From NCBI GenBank assembly GCA_036320915.1, contig JAXBDG010000020.1, positions 1-64,000 of the forward strand: a DNA stretch of 64,000 nt, in the 5' to 3' direction. Positions 14,001 through 25,475 of the stretch are shown here, piece by piece. The position numbers were made by a program, and so were the translations under genes. Source of the stretch: Linnemannia elongata. Its lineage: Eukaryota; Mortierellomycota; Mortierellomycetes; Mortierellales; Mortierellaceae. The notes under the pieces were generated by a model that was given only the letters and a program-made list of their open reading frames with translations, did no database searches and was not told the DNA's origin. Position 1 is the stretch's first letter, and each line of letters starts with the position of its first letter.

Positions 14001-14543
14001 GGGAGCGTGGAAGGCATGTTGGAAGCCAATCTGTCTTGAAGAGGCGTCGGAAGAATGGATATTCTGATCTCTGGACCATTCAAATCCCATGGGAATTGGG
14101 CCGACGGTTTGGTGTGCCTGTGTGCTGTTTCCTGTCCATGATGCGCTGTCCATGATGGGCGTAGGCGTGCTGTTGAGATGGAAGGGTTGAGGGTTGGAGG
14201 GTTGAACAGGCCAGAGAATAGAGTTCACAGGAGCCTGGTCGGGAGTTGGAAGATGGGTCTGCTGGTGCGAAGGTTGTTGCAGCGATGCGTGTCCGGCTGC
14301 GGTAACAGAGGGGCTGACGTGAAGGGGAAGACTCGGGAGGGGTCCTTGAAGCGCAGTCAGCGGAGACTCTGAGATGGATAAAAGCTCGAGCGTGGGAGTC
14401 GAGGGGTTGTTGGGGGAATCGATAGGATGGCTTTGGATCGATGGATGGGATAGCCGTTGAAGATGTTGCAGGTTCAAGTGCAGCGGTGCTCGTTGCGGTA
14501 GATCAGGCTCTTGGTTCTGGAGAGTGGACCTGCTATAGTCCAT
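11058..14543 (-). CDS. APSES-domain transcription factor (StuA/Efg1/Phd1 type)
   Basis: I read six exons: 14543-13289, 13178-13046, 12949-12822, 12722-12519, 12407-12120 and 11986-11058, giving 978 residues. The APSES/KilA-N DNA-binding domain spans about residues 395-505 across exons 1-3. It has the family hallmarks [41 protein letters not shown] and GVWIPLDRA. The long N-terminal region is rich in Pro, Ser, Gln and His and carries a polyglutamine tract near residues 278-305. The C-terminal half is Gly/Ser/Gln-rich with a basic SKRPRQ cluster near residue 770 that could be a nuclear signal. APSES factors of this class control hyphal growth and sporulation in other fungi. The particular role here is inference. 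The leader upstream looks long and possibly spliced (see findings). Confidence 0.92.
13645..13708 (-). repeat. CAG/CAA polyglutamine tract inside the APSES gene
   Basis: A run of mixed CAG and CAA codons, read on the minus strand, encodes about 14 consecutive Gln, then Ala-Ser, then a second short Gln run. The mixed codons suggest it is less slippage-prone than a pure CAG repeat. Confidence 0.85.
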
Positions 14544-16500
14544 GAACGAGGAGTTGTAGAAGGCTTTTTGTTTGGGAGTGTGTATCGGACCGACGTGAGA
14601 TTACTAGCTGAATCAATAGTGGGATAAAACAGTATCCACGGTCAGTATCAAAAGTGGGTAGAAAGCGTGGCGGCGGAACGCAGCGAATAAGAGGCGATGA
14701 AACGACTCAGGCACGATCAGTTGATGGTTTCATCTACGTTTTTTAAATGTCTGATCACTCTGAGGATATTTCTTTTGGGAACGCGTACACGACGCGTCTT
14801 GGAGGGACAAAAGACAAAGCGCAAACAGAGCAAGAACAAAAGTAAGGTTGATAGACAGGAGTGCAGGAGAAGGGTTGAGAGGACCAAGTGGTAGTTGAGG
14901 TTTGAGAGGGCGAATACAGTGCGTGTGGTCCGCGAGGGAAAAGGTTTGGAGGAAGGATAGGGGCAATAGTGATATATATATAAAAAAAAAAAAAGATCGT
15001 CATTGGCAGACACAGCTCCACACAAGAGCGGATCGACCTGTGCGTACCGACTTTGTAACATATCCTCTTCCCACCAGTTACGCCTTCTTTATGTTTTCTT
15101 CCCAGTTGCCTCTTAAGGAGGCGGTAAATGGCCCAGAGGGGCAATCGTGTCGTCTTGTCCCAAGGAGCAGTCCGCTCATGCAGATGGATACGATCGCAAA
15201 ACAACATCCTCACTGGTTCACGGCCCAAAACACCATCATGCAGGTTGTATCACCCTCCCTCGTATTGCCGGTAGCCCGTTGTGTTTTTAAAGTGTTGAGA
15301 AAAAGTTGTGGGAGGGCTGAATGAACAAAGTCGAGTTGTGCATACTTTTTGCGGATTGTTTGTTAAGTTGGATGCGAAAAGCAGGTGAGCATAAAGCGAA
15401 GAGAAAAAAAAAGGTAACAATTGGGTGAATGAGTAAAGGGGGAGTGAGTGAGAGTGAAAAAGAGTAAGAATGAGTTAAGGAAAGCTACCAAAGGGTAGAA
15501 AAAAGTGTCCCTTTTCTCTTAACCAGGAAAGCTGGATCGGACAGGAACGATGCTCCGGTTGAGGTGGAACGTGAATCATCGGACCCCATCGGGGTTGGTG
15601 GCATAGAGACCGGGGTGGATGGGGACCGTGGAATCTCACGAGTGCTGAGTTGACACGAGACAAAAGTCTCTTACACACCGACACACCAAAACTCAACTCG
15701 TCATAGTTGAGGTGGTAATGAGGTAAAGGGAGGAATGCAAGAAGGAGGCAATAGGGGAGGAAAGAGGAAAGTGTCATCGCCATCAACCTGAGCTGAGCTG
15801 TGGCGTTGTGTTTTGTTGGTGGGAAGGTAGGTGGGTTGGTTCACTTACCACTCGTTCCTATATTTTTTGTGTTTTAGGGTTGTCGCTTGGAGAGATTACT
15901 TTGAGGTCGACATTCGATCGAGAGGTAGAGCAAGGTGAGAAAAAAAAAGAAAAGGAAGGTACAACGGACAGGAGGTCAGTGTGTGTATGCAGTTGTTTGT
16001 TTGTTGCTGTGGGAAGGTTCAGTGACCTTGGCTTGCGAGGGTAGAGCAGTGGAGGGCTTGCAGCAAGTTGCAGTGAACGAGGAGGCAGTCAAGGTACAAA
16101 GTTGGAGGGAAGAGGGGGGCGTACAATTGTACAAAGGCAACAGAGCGAAGTTTATGAGAGAGTATGTATGCAAGGGAAGGGAATGATGGGTGCGTGTGCA
16201 GTAAGCAGGGTTTGAGCGAGAGGAAGGGGGGAGGGGAAGAGGGTATGGATGTCGATGCGAAGAATAAGAATAGAAAGCCGGAAGGGGGATGCAAGAGTAG
16301 GAGAGCGTATGGGAAAACGAAGAAAAGAAGAAGAGAGAGGGGAGAATAAGAAGAATTGGAAAGAGAAGAAAGCGAAGAAGAAAAGAGAGGAGAACGAACA
16401 CAAACGCATCGATGGGCATGGAGGGATATGGGTAAGATGGGCATTGGGTATGGGTGTACATTAAATTGGGTACACTTGTCGAATGGTTACATCGCATCGA
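14544..16500. promoter_or_regulatory. Long presumed leader and promoter of the APSES gene
   Basis: No protein is visible. The stretch 15930-16400 is purine-rich on the plus strand, so it is pyrimidine-rich on the APSES coding strand, like other leaders in the window, but it sits about 1.4-1.9 kb from the ATG. A consensus minus-strand donor (GTAAGTGA) begins at 15848. A CTAG acceptor candidate lies about 50 nt before the ATG. Together they suggest a spliced 5' untranslated region. Confidence 0.4.
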
Positions 16501-18050
16501 CTACACACTCCTCGCTTTCTCAGTACACAGTACATATACACACACACACATAAACAAGCACCCATGGTGGAGCAGAGAAGAAAGCCCAAAAACGGATGGC
16601 AAGGCAAGGCGGATTAGGGGATGGGTGGTGTGTTTTGCTTTTTGCATATTCAATCGACCGCACTAAAACAAAAAACAAAAGCACAATGGCCAATCCATGC
16701 ATCGACTGCACCTCTTTTGAGTGTGAACTGCTTAACTCTGTACTGCCCACCTCCTGTCGGACATCGTAACCCGAACTGTCCCCTTTCTCTCTCTCTCTCT
16801 TTGCCCTTTACTCTCATCGCATCGGTACCAACTTATCGTTGAGCTTAGCTGTCAGTTGCCTGTCATATCGTACTCACACCCACACTCCAAGTTCGCCATT
16901 CAACTATCAATCAATGCTTATCCTTTTTTTTTTACTCATACACAGAGCAAGCAAGCAATAAACGAATGAATGAAGAAGAGAAAAGAGTTTGCGCCTCTGC
17001 CCTCTTCTGCTGACCCATCCTTCCAATTCAACTTGTTCTTCGGTCATAATCGCTTTTTGTTAGGCTTGGCTGTTCCCTTTCTCTTTGTCATTTTATCCAC
17101 CGTCCGTCATTTTCCAATGGAGTCTTCTTTCCTCCCACTTTCCCAATAATCCCAAGACAAAGAAAGACACACGAGGGAGGGCGCAACACAAAAAAGAAAA
17201 TGTAAGAAAAACCGTTCTTCCGTTGTGATTTACAATAGTTTTTTTTTTTGTCTGCCTCGTTTTGTCACACAGCCGGCTGCTTTTGCTCATAATCATCATC
17301 ATATCTCGATTTGTCTCTCGTTGCTGGTTATACCATGAACTTATACTCTTCTAAACCAAGCAACAAACAAACACCATTCTCAATCTTTCACTTTTCCCTT
17401 TGATCTCGCTGTTGTGAATGAATTGAATATAACAAAGAAAAGAAAAAGGAAGAAAAAATGCTCAACTTTTTTTTGTCTCGTTTTCCTGCTCTCTCTCCGC
17501 CCAAAATCCGTCCCATCCTATCCCATCTCATTCAGCCAACGAAAATCAATGAAGGGATAGAAAGGAAGAGGTATACACACCATCGTATCCCTTCCCTATT
17601 CCATCCATCGACGAACTCTGTGTGTGTGTGTCTGTGTGTGTGTGTAATTGTGAATGTCTCTCATAGGCTCTGAATCCTGGAATGCAAATATAAAAAATAC
17701 TCCCTCCAAGAAATAATAGAAAACGAGAAGAGACCACTAGCGGATAGACAACACACACTTCATCCGCCAAAGGGAGCCAACCCGGGCTAAACAATCACAA
17801 ATGGTAATTGCAACGCACACAAGCCCCCTTGTGCAATAACAGACAACAAACAACAGCAACAAGCGACAGCAATTGAAACGGAAACAACGCCAGCTGGTCA
17901 AGTGGTGGTGGTGGTGGTTGTAACGATGATGATGATGTCGGTTCTCTTTTCATTTCTCTTTCTCTCTCTCCCGTTTAAACTCTTGTTGGTGTGTTCTTCT
18001 CCTTCGAAAGTGGCAGTGAAATAAAAACAGAAAAAAAAATGAACAACACA
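16501..18050. other. Gene desert, part 1: no gene seen
   Basis: Mixed-composition non-coding DNA with short CT tracts (near 16786), a TG tract at about 17619-17644 and a GATGAT/GGTGGT stretch near 17900-17935. Open frames are short and show no recognisable domain on either strand. Confidence 0.55.
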
Positions 18051-18731
18051 CGCGTGCATGCTCAAGGAAGAAGCCCCGAGTGGATGGATGGGCTGTAAAT
18101 CATCATATTTCTCCCAATCCTATTCAATCGCTGTCTATTCATTCTTCCCCCCTTCTTTTCCCTCTCATTTCCCATTTCCTGTCTTTCCCTCTGTTCCTTC
18201 CCTCTCTTTTTTCACACTCTCCATCCATCCATCTACTTCCCAACCCGATCCCGACCCTTTCAATCAGTCTGCCAGTCAGTTTTCAACACCTTTTTACGTT
18301 TCTCCCTTTGTCGCTTCCCATCATCCCATCTCATTTTTATATTTTCTTTGAGTAATTTTATCGTCCCACATCTTTCCTCATTTGTTGTTTGTGCCTTTTT
18401 TCTATTGTGTCTTTGCACTCAGTTCTCTCCGTATTTCCTTTCTTTTCCCTCTCTCTTTCCTTCTCTTTCTTTGCCTGCCCTTCTCCCTTTCTTTTTTTTT
18501 TGTCTCGCTCTCTCTCTCTCTTGTGCCAGGATGGTCCCATGTTGCATTGTTCGATAGCACTTTGACATCCACTGTCATCCAGTTCAAGATCCTCTTTGTC
18601 GATTTTTTTTTACTATCTTGCCTCGCATCAATTCTACATGCTTCATCCCCGTTCTTTTTTTTTTTTTTTTGCGACCAAACCATCCGATCGTGTACCCAAA
18701 GTATAATAATGATGCATCTCTCCCTCTCTCC

Positions 18732-18772
<41 letters not shown>

Positions 18773-19000
18773 CTTCTCTGTCTCTCACTTTCTCTTCCAC
18801 TCATTATTGTGCCCTGCCCTGCTTCCTATGTTTCAATTGCTTGCCTTTTTTTCGCACTCCATCGGAACACACACCGGTACACACATCACCATTTTTGGCC
18901 GTTTGCCTAGGTGAACCTTCTCTCGTACTTTTTTTTTTTTTTTTTTTTGTTCTGTCTTTCAACCGTGCGACCCCGATAATCAAAAGATGATTGGGGGAGA
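18051..19000. other. Pyrimidine-rich block with a CT/CCCT microsatellite
   Basis: The plus strand is strongly CT-rich. A regular CTCTCCCT array passes into pure CT at about 18719-18790, and T runs lie near 18655 and 18929. The composition resembles gene leaders in this window, but no plus-strand coding exon follows. Confidence 0.6.
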
Positions 19001-19222
19001 GGCGGGGGTGCCAGAAACGTGACAATAGTGAAAACCCGGGTGAGTGAGTCTCCATGGCCGGAAACAAAAAAAAAAAATACGAACAAGGGCAAAACAACAG
19101 AAGCGGGACCAAAAAAGGGACACCACGCGTCGTTCAAAAGAAAAATAGATGTTCAAAGTAGGACAGAAAACAATAGTCGGTGTTCTGGATAGACAGGGGA
19201 GGGAGAAAGGGAGAGGGAAAAG

Positions 19223-19255
<33 letters not shown>

Positions 19256-22051
19256 CAGAGATCCACGAAAACGGACTAACATGACACGACAGTGATAAAA
19301 AAAATGAAAACCCAAGCACAAACTTGTAATGTTTGTTAAGCAAAGGTGCGCGAGAGGCGCGTATGAACGCATTTGTACGCCTAATTGTTCGTCTATGTTT
19401 GTGCGCAGACAAGAAGGTTTCCAGCCCTAACTCTCGTTTTTGTTTTGTGTGTCTGTGTATGTGTATATATGTATGTATGTCTGTGTGCATGTCTCTTTTG
19501 ATTTCTCCTGCAACGCATGTGCAAAGTAAAGTTCCCAATTGCACGCATGAATTTCGTCAAGGGGGGATGAGCAGGGGGGAAGAAAGTAGGAAAGGAAGAA
19601 AGGAAGGAGGGGAGAAGAGGGGAGGAGAGAGGGAAGGAGAGACGGGAAGTGGTTTCTCAACGGGAATTCCGAGGGGAAGGGGGAGGAAAGAATGGGAGGA
19701 GAGAAGAGCACAAAAAAAGGCAAGCAGGACAAAGGGGGACGAGATGGAGAGAGGGTGGAAGGAGAAAGGGGAGACACAAATAAACACCTTGACAAACACT
19801 CGCTCCAAGATGCATGTACCAACAACCCCTTTGGTCAAATGCGCGTCGAGGCCCATGCAGACACAGCGGCATCGCCATTGTGCCTTTTTTTTCTTTAGCA
19901 ACTGTCGCTTTGGTTCATCTATGGCTTACAACATACCTTAGATAGACGGTGGATCAAAATGATGCGATGAAAGAGATGTAGCCTATGAAGCGAAGTTTTA
20001 TGCTATAAAATTTATCATTGAAACGTGAAGATAACGAGGGGAACAGGACGTTAGCAAAACCATTGCTTGTAATCTTTACGTTTGTTCTCTGAACAGGGAA
20101 GGAACTTGAAGCAATTGCTTTTCGCACCCTTGCGAGGCGATGGGCTGAAGTTGAGGTATAAATAACGAGCAAGGCAAAAGGACAAAAGACTGGAGATAGA
20201 AGATCTCTGCGTATTAATACTCAAGGACGAAGTCGACGATGAGAGAAAGAAAGGGGAAAAAAGGATGAACCAAGCTCAAAAATCGAAGTGCTGTTAGGAG
20301 AATGATAGAATAGAATAGATATTGATATGAAGAAGACCAGCACTCAGGAAGGTCAGGGAAGGCACAAAAATAAGGGAGAGAGAAAGTCGTATCCCATGGC
20401 AACAAGCAAGACCAGGATGAAGAGAGAATTCAATACAATGATAGGAGATCAACGGTGACTGTAGAGAAAGAAAGAGCGAGAACGAGATGGTGCATGTGTG
20501 TGTACTATGTTTATGTGTCGGTGGATGTGAGGGAGGAGAGTAGTGTAGACGTTATTTTTGAGGCCAACTCAGAGACAGAGAGACAACGAAATAGACTGAC
20601 TGACCGACTGGCACACAGTCGGTCCAAGGGCGCCAGGACAGACAGTGACAAAGAGACAGGTCAATGAATGGCCGAGAAAGTGAAATAATAAAAATAACGC
20701 GACTCGAACGAGCGAGGTCAAGCTGGAACAAAGGCAAGGAGGATGTTCAATACAAAATGGACGATGGATAGAGTAAAAAAAGAAAGAAAAAAAAAAGGAC
20801 GGGTAAACGCAAAAAAGATGGCGTGAGAGTCTTATCTGGGTAACGTTGCTTGTGTGGTGTAGTTAGGGAGAGAGGAATGTGTGCGAGTAAGCAAGCTACA
20901 CCAAGAATATAATATATAGAAAAAATAGGAGAGAGTATAGACGACATGAACAATAAGAGACGCCGGGATGTTTGTACAAAAAGGAGGTCGAGGGACGGAC
21001 GCGATTGCTCTCATCAAACGGTCGAAGAACGGGCACCGGTATATTTAAGGATAGGTCTTAGTGAAGTGGTCCGAAAAGAGCAAAGAGAAGGTGAAGATAG
21101 GGAGAGATGAGGAGAAGGAAGGAAAGGCTGGCAAGGATGGGAGGGTGTGATGGTACATTGTTGAAAGAAGCTGTGCGAGTAGGATGCGCGTCGTTTTGTA
21201 TGTATGCAGTCGTGCGTGGGTGTGGCACATGTTATGTGTGCTTGATGTATATATGCGAAATCTTTGTAGGTGTCTGTCTGCACGTCTGTGTGTCTGTGTA
21301 AGTGTGTATGTGTGTTTGCATCAAACGACTGTGGATATGCGGGGTGGGCATTTAGTTATTGTTGCTGCTGTTGTTGACAATGATGAGTGCGTTGTTGTGT
21401 GCGTTATTGTTGATGCTCTCTCTTTTTTTCGTACATAGTTATCAGATTCTATGCAGCGACACGTTGCCTTTGACTAGAAGAAACGCGGGTTTGAAGATCG
21501 CAAGTGAACGAAGTACTATAATTGAAAAGGGAGGGCCGAAGGGAAACAGCGAGAGTGCGTGTGCGGATAAAAAAAAACCAGCGGGGTGTTTTGCTCGTGG
21601 GTACAAGATGACAGTGGAGGCAGTTGTTCTTTGTTGTTTGTTTGTTTGTTTTTCTGTCAATTGGTTACGTACAAGAAGTAAGGGAAGGAATGGAGGAAGG
21701 AAGGAGAGGGGAAGTTGCGAGGAAAGAACGGACGAAGGAAAGTTGGATGGAGGAAAGGGAGAGAAGGGAAGGGAGAGAGAAGGACAGAGAAGGATAGAGA
21801 AGGAGAAGGAAAGGAGTGGATGCCTGGATATATGGCTGAGTGGGTAAAGGGAAGGGAAACAGCGATTAAGAGGAGAGAGAAAGAGAAAGGAAGGAAGGGA
21901 GGGAGGCAGGAAGGAAGGAAAGAAGGAAGGAAAGAGGGAAAAGAGTGAGAACAGGAAAGGAAGGAATGAAGTGGACAATGCAAAGTAATAATATGTAAAT
22001 AAAAAATAAAAAAAGGGCTAGTAAATACAGGCAAACACGAAGAAAAAAAAA

Positions 22052-22095
<44 letters not shown>

Positions 22096-22950
22096 GGGGA
22101 GAGAGAGAAAAGGAGAGTTGGGTTGGCCAAAAAAAGAACGCAAGACAAAGTGAGCCAAGACAGATAGGATAGAGAAGGGAAAGACGAGGGAGAGAGGTAG
22201 AGAGAGAGGGGAGGAGCAATTGGATGGTACCCATGGACCGAAAGATCGATGAGTTGACGATAGCAAAACACCGAAGGGAGCAATACAAAAAGAAAAGCTA
22301 ATTTGCAAATAGGCGATAACCAAGAAAAGAACACAATGCGAGAAGGACAGAAAGAAAGATCGGTACCATGCAAAGCGGAGACAAATGCGGCAGTTGGACA
22401 GAGATAGGAGCGAGAGAGTGGAACGAAAGGGGAGAGAGGCAAAGACAGAACGAGAGAGAAAGACAGAGAAAAAGGGTCAAGGGGTGAGTGGATTTCTGGA
22501 TGGATTGGCGAGATAAAGGGAATAATCAAAAAGAATGGCGAAGATGGCGGAAGGAGGAGGGACGAGAAGGAAAGGGAGAGGGGAAGAGGGAAGAAGGGAG
22601 AGAGAAGAAAGAAAAGAGGAAGAGAAGGAAACGATGAATGGATGGACTATGAAAAAAAAAAAAGTGATGTCGAAAAGGAGGAAAATTGGAAGGGTATGGG
22701 GTGACTGACTGAGTGGGCTTTGTGATTTTGTATTTAAGTATATATAGTACGAAGAGAAGAGAATATGAGTGACAAGGAGAGAAGAGAAAAAGAGAGCGAG
22801 AAAAGAAAAGGAAATGGGAACAACGAAAAAAAGAAAAAAAGAGAGAGAGAGAGAAAGGAAAAGAGAGGATGGTGCAAAAAAGTTGCATCTTTTTATAGTT
22901 CCCGGGCCATGGTTGCTCTTTTGATGTGCTTTTTCAATTGAATTGTTTGC
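19001..22950. other. Purine-rich blocks (CT-rich on minus strand), no gene seen
   Basis: Successive GA-rich segments on the plus strand lie at about 19560-19790, 21670-21960 and 22090-22870, with a long A run near 19228-19248. The minus-strand open frames through them are Ser/Leu/Phe/Pro-rich products of composition. I could not identify a coding exon. Confidence 0.6.
22053..22092. repeat. (CA)20 microsatellite
   Basis: An uninterrupted CA dinucleotide run directly upstream of a GA-rich block. Confidence 0.95.
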
Positions 22951-23327
22951 CGACTGACTGACAATGGTAAACATGGTACAATGGTACAATACCGAAGGGA
23001 TGGGATTGGGACATACAAGACATTCATCTCGTTCCAATTCAATTGCTCAACAAAAAAAATCAATTTACTTTAATTATCCCGCGACATCCTCTTACTCTCA
23101 CTCTCATTCTCTATTTGTGTCCTGCGTCGTATTCGCATCCTTTCCTTCTGTCTTCTGCGAACATCACCTTTCACGTTCCTGTATTTTGTTTCTTGTGCCT
23201 ATCCTCGTTGCCTGATGCTCGTTGACGATAAAGTTTTAGAAAAGAGGTAGGTCCACACAACCACAAGTCAAACTACTCTTCAGTCATGCACTACTCCACT
23301 CTTTCGGAGAATATTCGTGAAGGGAAG

Positions 23328-23362
<35 letters not shown>

Positions 23363-24420
23363 CTGTTGGTGTTTGATTTGTTGTTGCCGCTGCTGTTGTT
23401 TTATGAGAGAGCAGAAAAAAAAATCGAGGATGCACAGGCACGGATAATGAACGCACTTTTACCAAAGCATGCCTTTCTTTCTCTCACTTCACTATCTCTG
23501 TTTTTCAAGACTCTCACGACGCAACGCGACGCAACTCCACAGATGAAAAGAACGATGATCACCGTGGAAGATGCAGGGTCGACTGGAAAAGTGCAACTAT
23601 CCTGTCCTTTTTTTTGTATCTGTGAATCTATTATGTATCCTGTGAGCGATCCACTCGCGACTTCACCGCAGACTACTAGACAACACAACCCAAAAGAAAA
23701 AACTTTAACCATGCAAAGGAAAAGTATCCCTTGTGTCGGGTGGGAAGGGAACGAAAAAATAAGCATGAAGCCATACCGCATATCATTCGCCTCTTGTAGT
23801 ATTCCAATAGGACGCCATTAAGCACTCGCCGAGAAAGTTTAACAAAGGGCTGGATAGGGGATAGTTTGCTTCCCTTGCTGTCTATGTAGCAAAGGCATTG
23901 TTTTTTGGTTGTTGTTGTAGTTGTTGTTGTGCAAAGAGGCAGGAGATCGTTCGTATCAACAACAACATCCAATAACCAAGGCAAAAAGGAAAATAACGCA
24001 TGGAAGGATATCCTTTGATGTTCTTCGATATGGTTGTGCAACTGGGGTATTACTTCTTCTGAGATGACACGCATAGAATGCATATTTCGATTACAATCTG
24101 CATTTACTCACATACCATTGAATACCAACGAAAAAGAGAGAGAGTAAGAGAGAGAGTAATAGAGAGAAAAGATAGCATGCAAGAGAAAGAAGAAAGATTA
24201 ATGCTGAAGAGAATTCAAAAGGGAAAAAAGGGGGTGTCTGTGTGGAAGGAGGGAGGGGGCGGAAGGAGAGATGGGTAAACGAAGGAACGGATGGATGGAA
24301 GGGGGACGACGAAGGCACGAGAGAGACAAGCGGAAAGGTAAGGAAGGGAGACAGAGAGAGTGGGAGGGAGAGGGAGAAAGAGAGATAGAAGATAGGATAA
24401 GGAAGACAAAACAGAGACAG

Positions 24421-24424
<4 letters not shown>

Positions 24425-24463
<39 letters not shown>
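24425..24463. repeat. (GA)n microsatellite
   Basis: About 19 uninterrupted AG units inside a wider GA-rich block (24120-24463). Confidence 0.93.
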
Positions 24464-24466
<3 letters not shown>

Positions 24467-25407
24467 GGCATATTGCGACAGGGACGACCCATAGCAGCAG
24501 GATGGTATTTTGGACACGATGCGCTGGTATTAAGTGCTCCAATGGGCCCACTTTGCAACAAACAACAATAACCCCATTGTGCACAAAGATGGCTGGACAA
24601 CAACAAAGACCTATGGCTGGAATGCATATACCCATTCTTTTGGTCGCGGGTCTACTCCTTACTTTCATTCTCTCTTCCTTCTTTGTTACAATTCTGCCAT
24701 TGCTGTGCGATGTGAATACTTTCCTGCTGTTTGCTTTCTTGTATTCCGAGCCTGGACTCACTCGCCCATCATTACCCCCTCCTTCCCCTTTTTTAAGGAC
24801 AAAAAATACGCAAAGCGCGAATAAAGATTACCACGTCAAAGCAAATGTGCTCTGTTAGTTACTTTTTATTTTTCTCGATCGACAATGAGAAGGATGACAA
24901 ACAAAACAGCACGGAAAAGGGGCAAGAGAGTTGAACAGGATGGAGAGCAATCAAAGGAGGGGAAATAAAACAAGTGAAGAAAAACTGACCGAGGCAAAGG
25001 GCGATTGACACAGCGAGCAAGGGAGAAAAGACAGAGAACGTGCTAACGATGAGATCTCCTCTTTGAGCTCCGTCCAACTGTCCAATAGCCCATTGAGCCA
25101 GCGAATCGAAGGAGAAAGAGGGGTGCTAGATACCGTGCGTAGGAGCAGGAGAAAAAATAACTAACCGTAAAAGCTACAGATAGCCAATGACGACGATGGA
25201 GGCGGCTCTTCTGAGAAAGGAAGCGGGCTACCTATCGATCGAAGAACAGCACGGCTGGCCAGCAGGAAGGGAGATAGAGTTACCCTCCGACGCGTCCCAA
25301 CTCAAGCCCATTTTTGTCCCCAGACAAGGTTGTGCGGAATGCAGGGTAATATTATGGACGCACAAGAAGAAGAAAAAAGAAAGGAAAAAAAAGTAAAAAA
25401 AAAAAAA

Positions 25408-25475
25408 AGAGCTATGTGCCTGTGCCTGTGCCTGTGCCTCTGCTTATGCTTATGCTTATGCTCATGCTTCTGCGT
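25408..25475. repeat. Degenerate hexanucleotide tract
   Basis: TGTGCC repeats pass into CTTATG/CTCATG variants, so a six-base period persists while the unit drifts. In one forward frame this reads as alternating Cys-Leu, which I regard as compositional. Confidence 0.75.

Noticed and set aside
20690..20725. Second tRNA-like T-loop (TTCGAGTC) on the minus strand
   Set aside because: Stem pairing fails at the third base pair and no cloverleaf can be drawn.
21657..22529. Minus-strand frame of 290 codons
   Set aside because: Ser/Phe/Pro-rich reading of purine-skewed DNA that includes the CA microsatellite.
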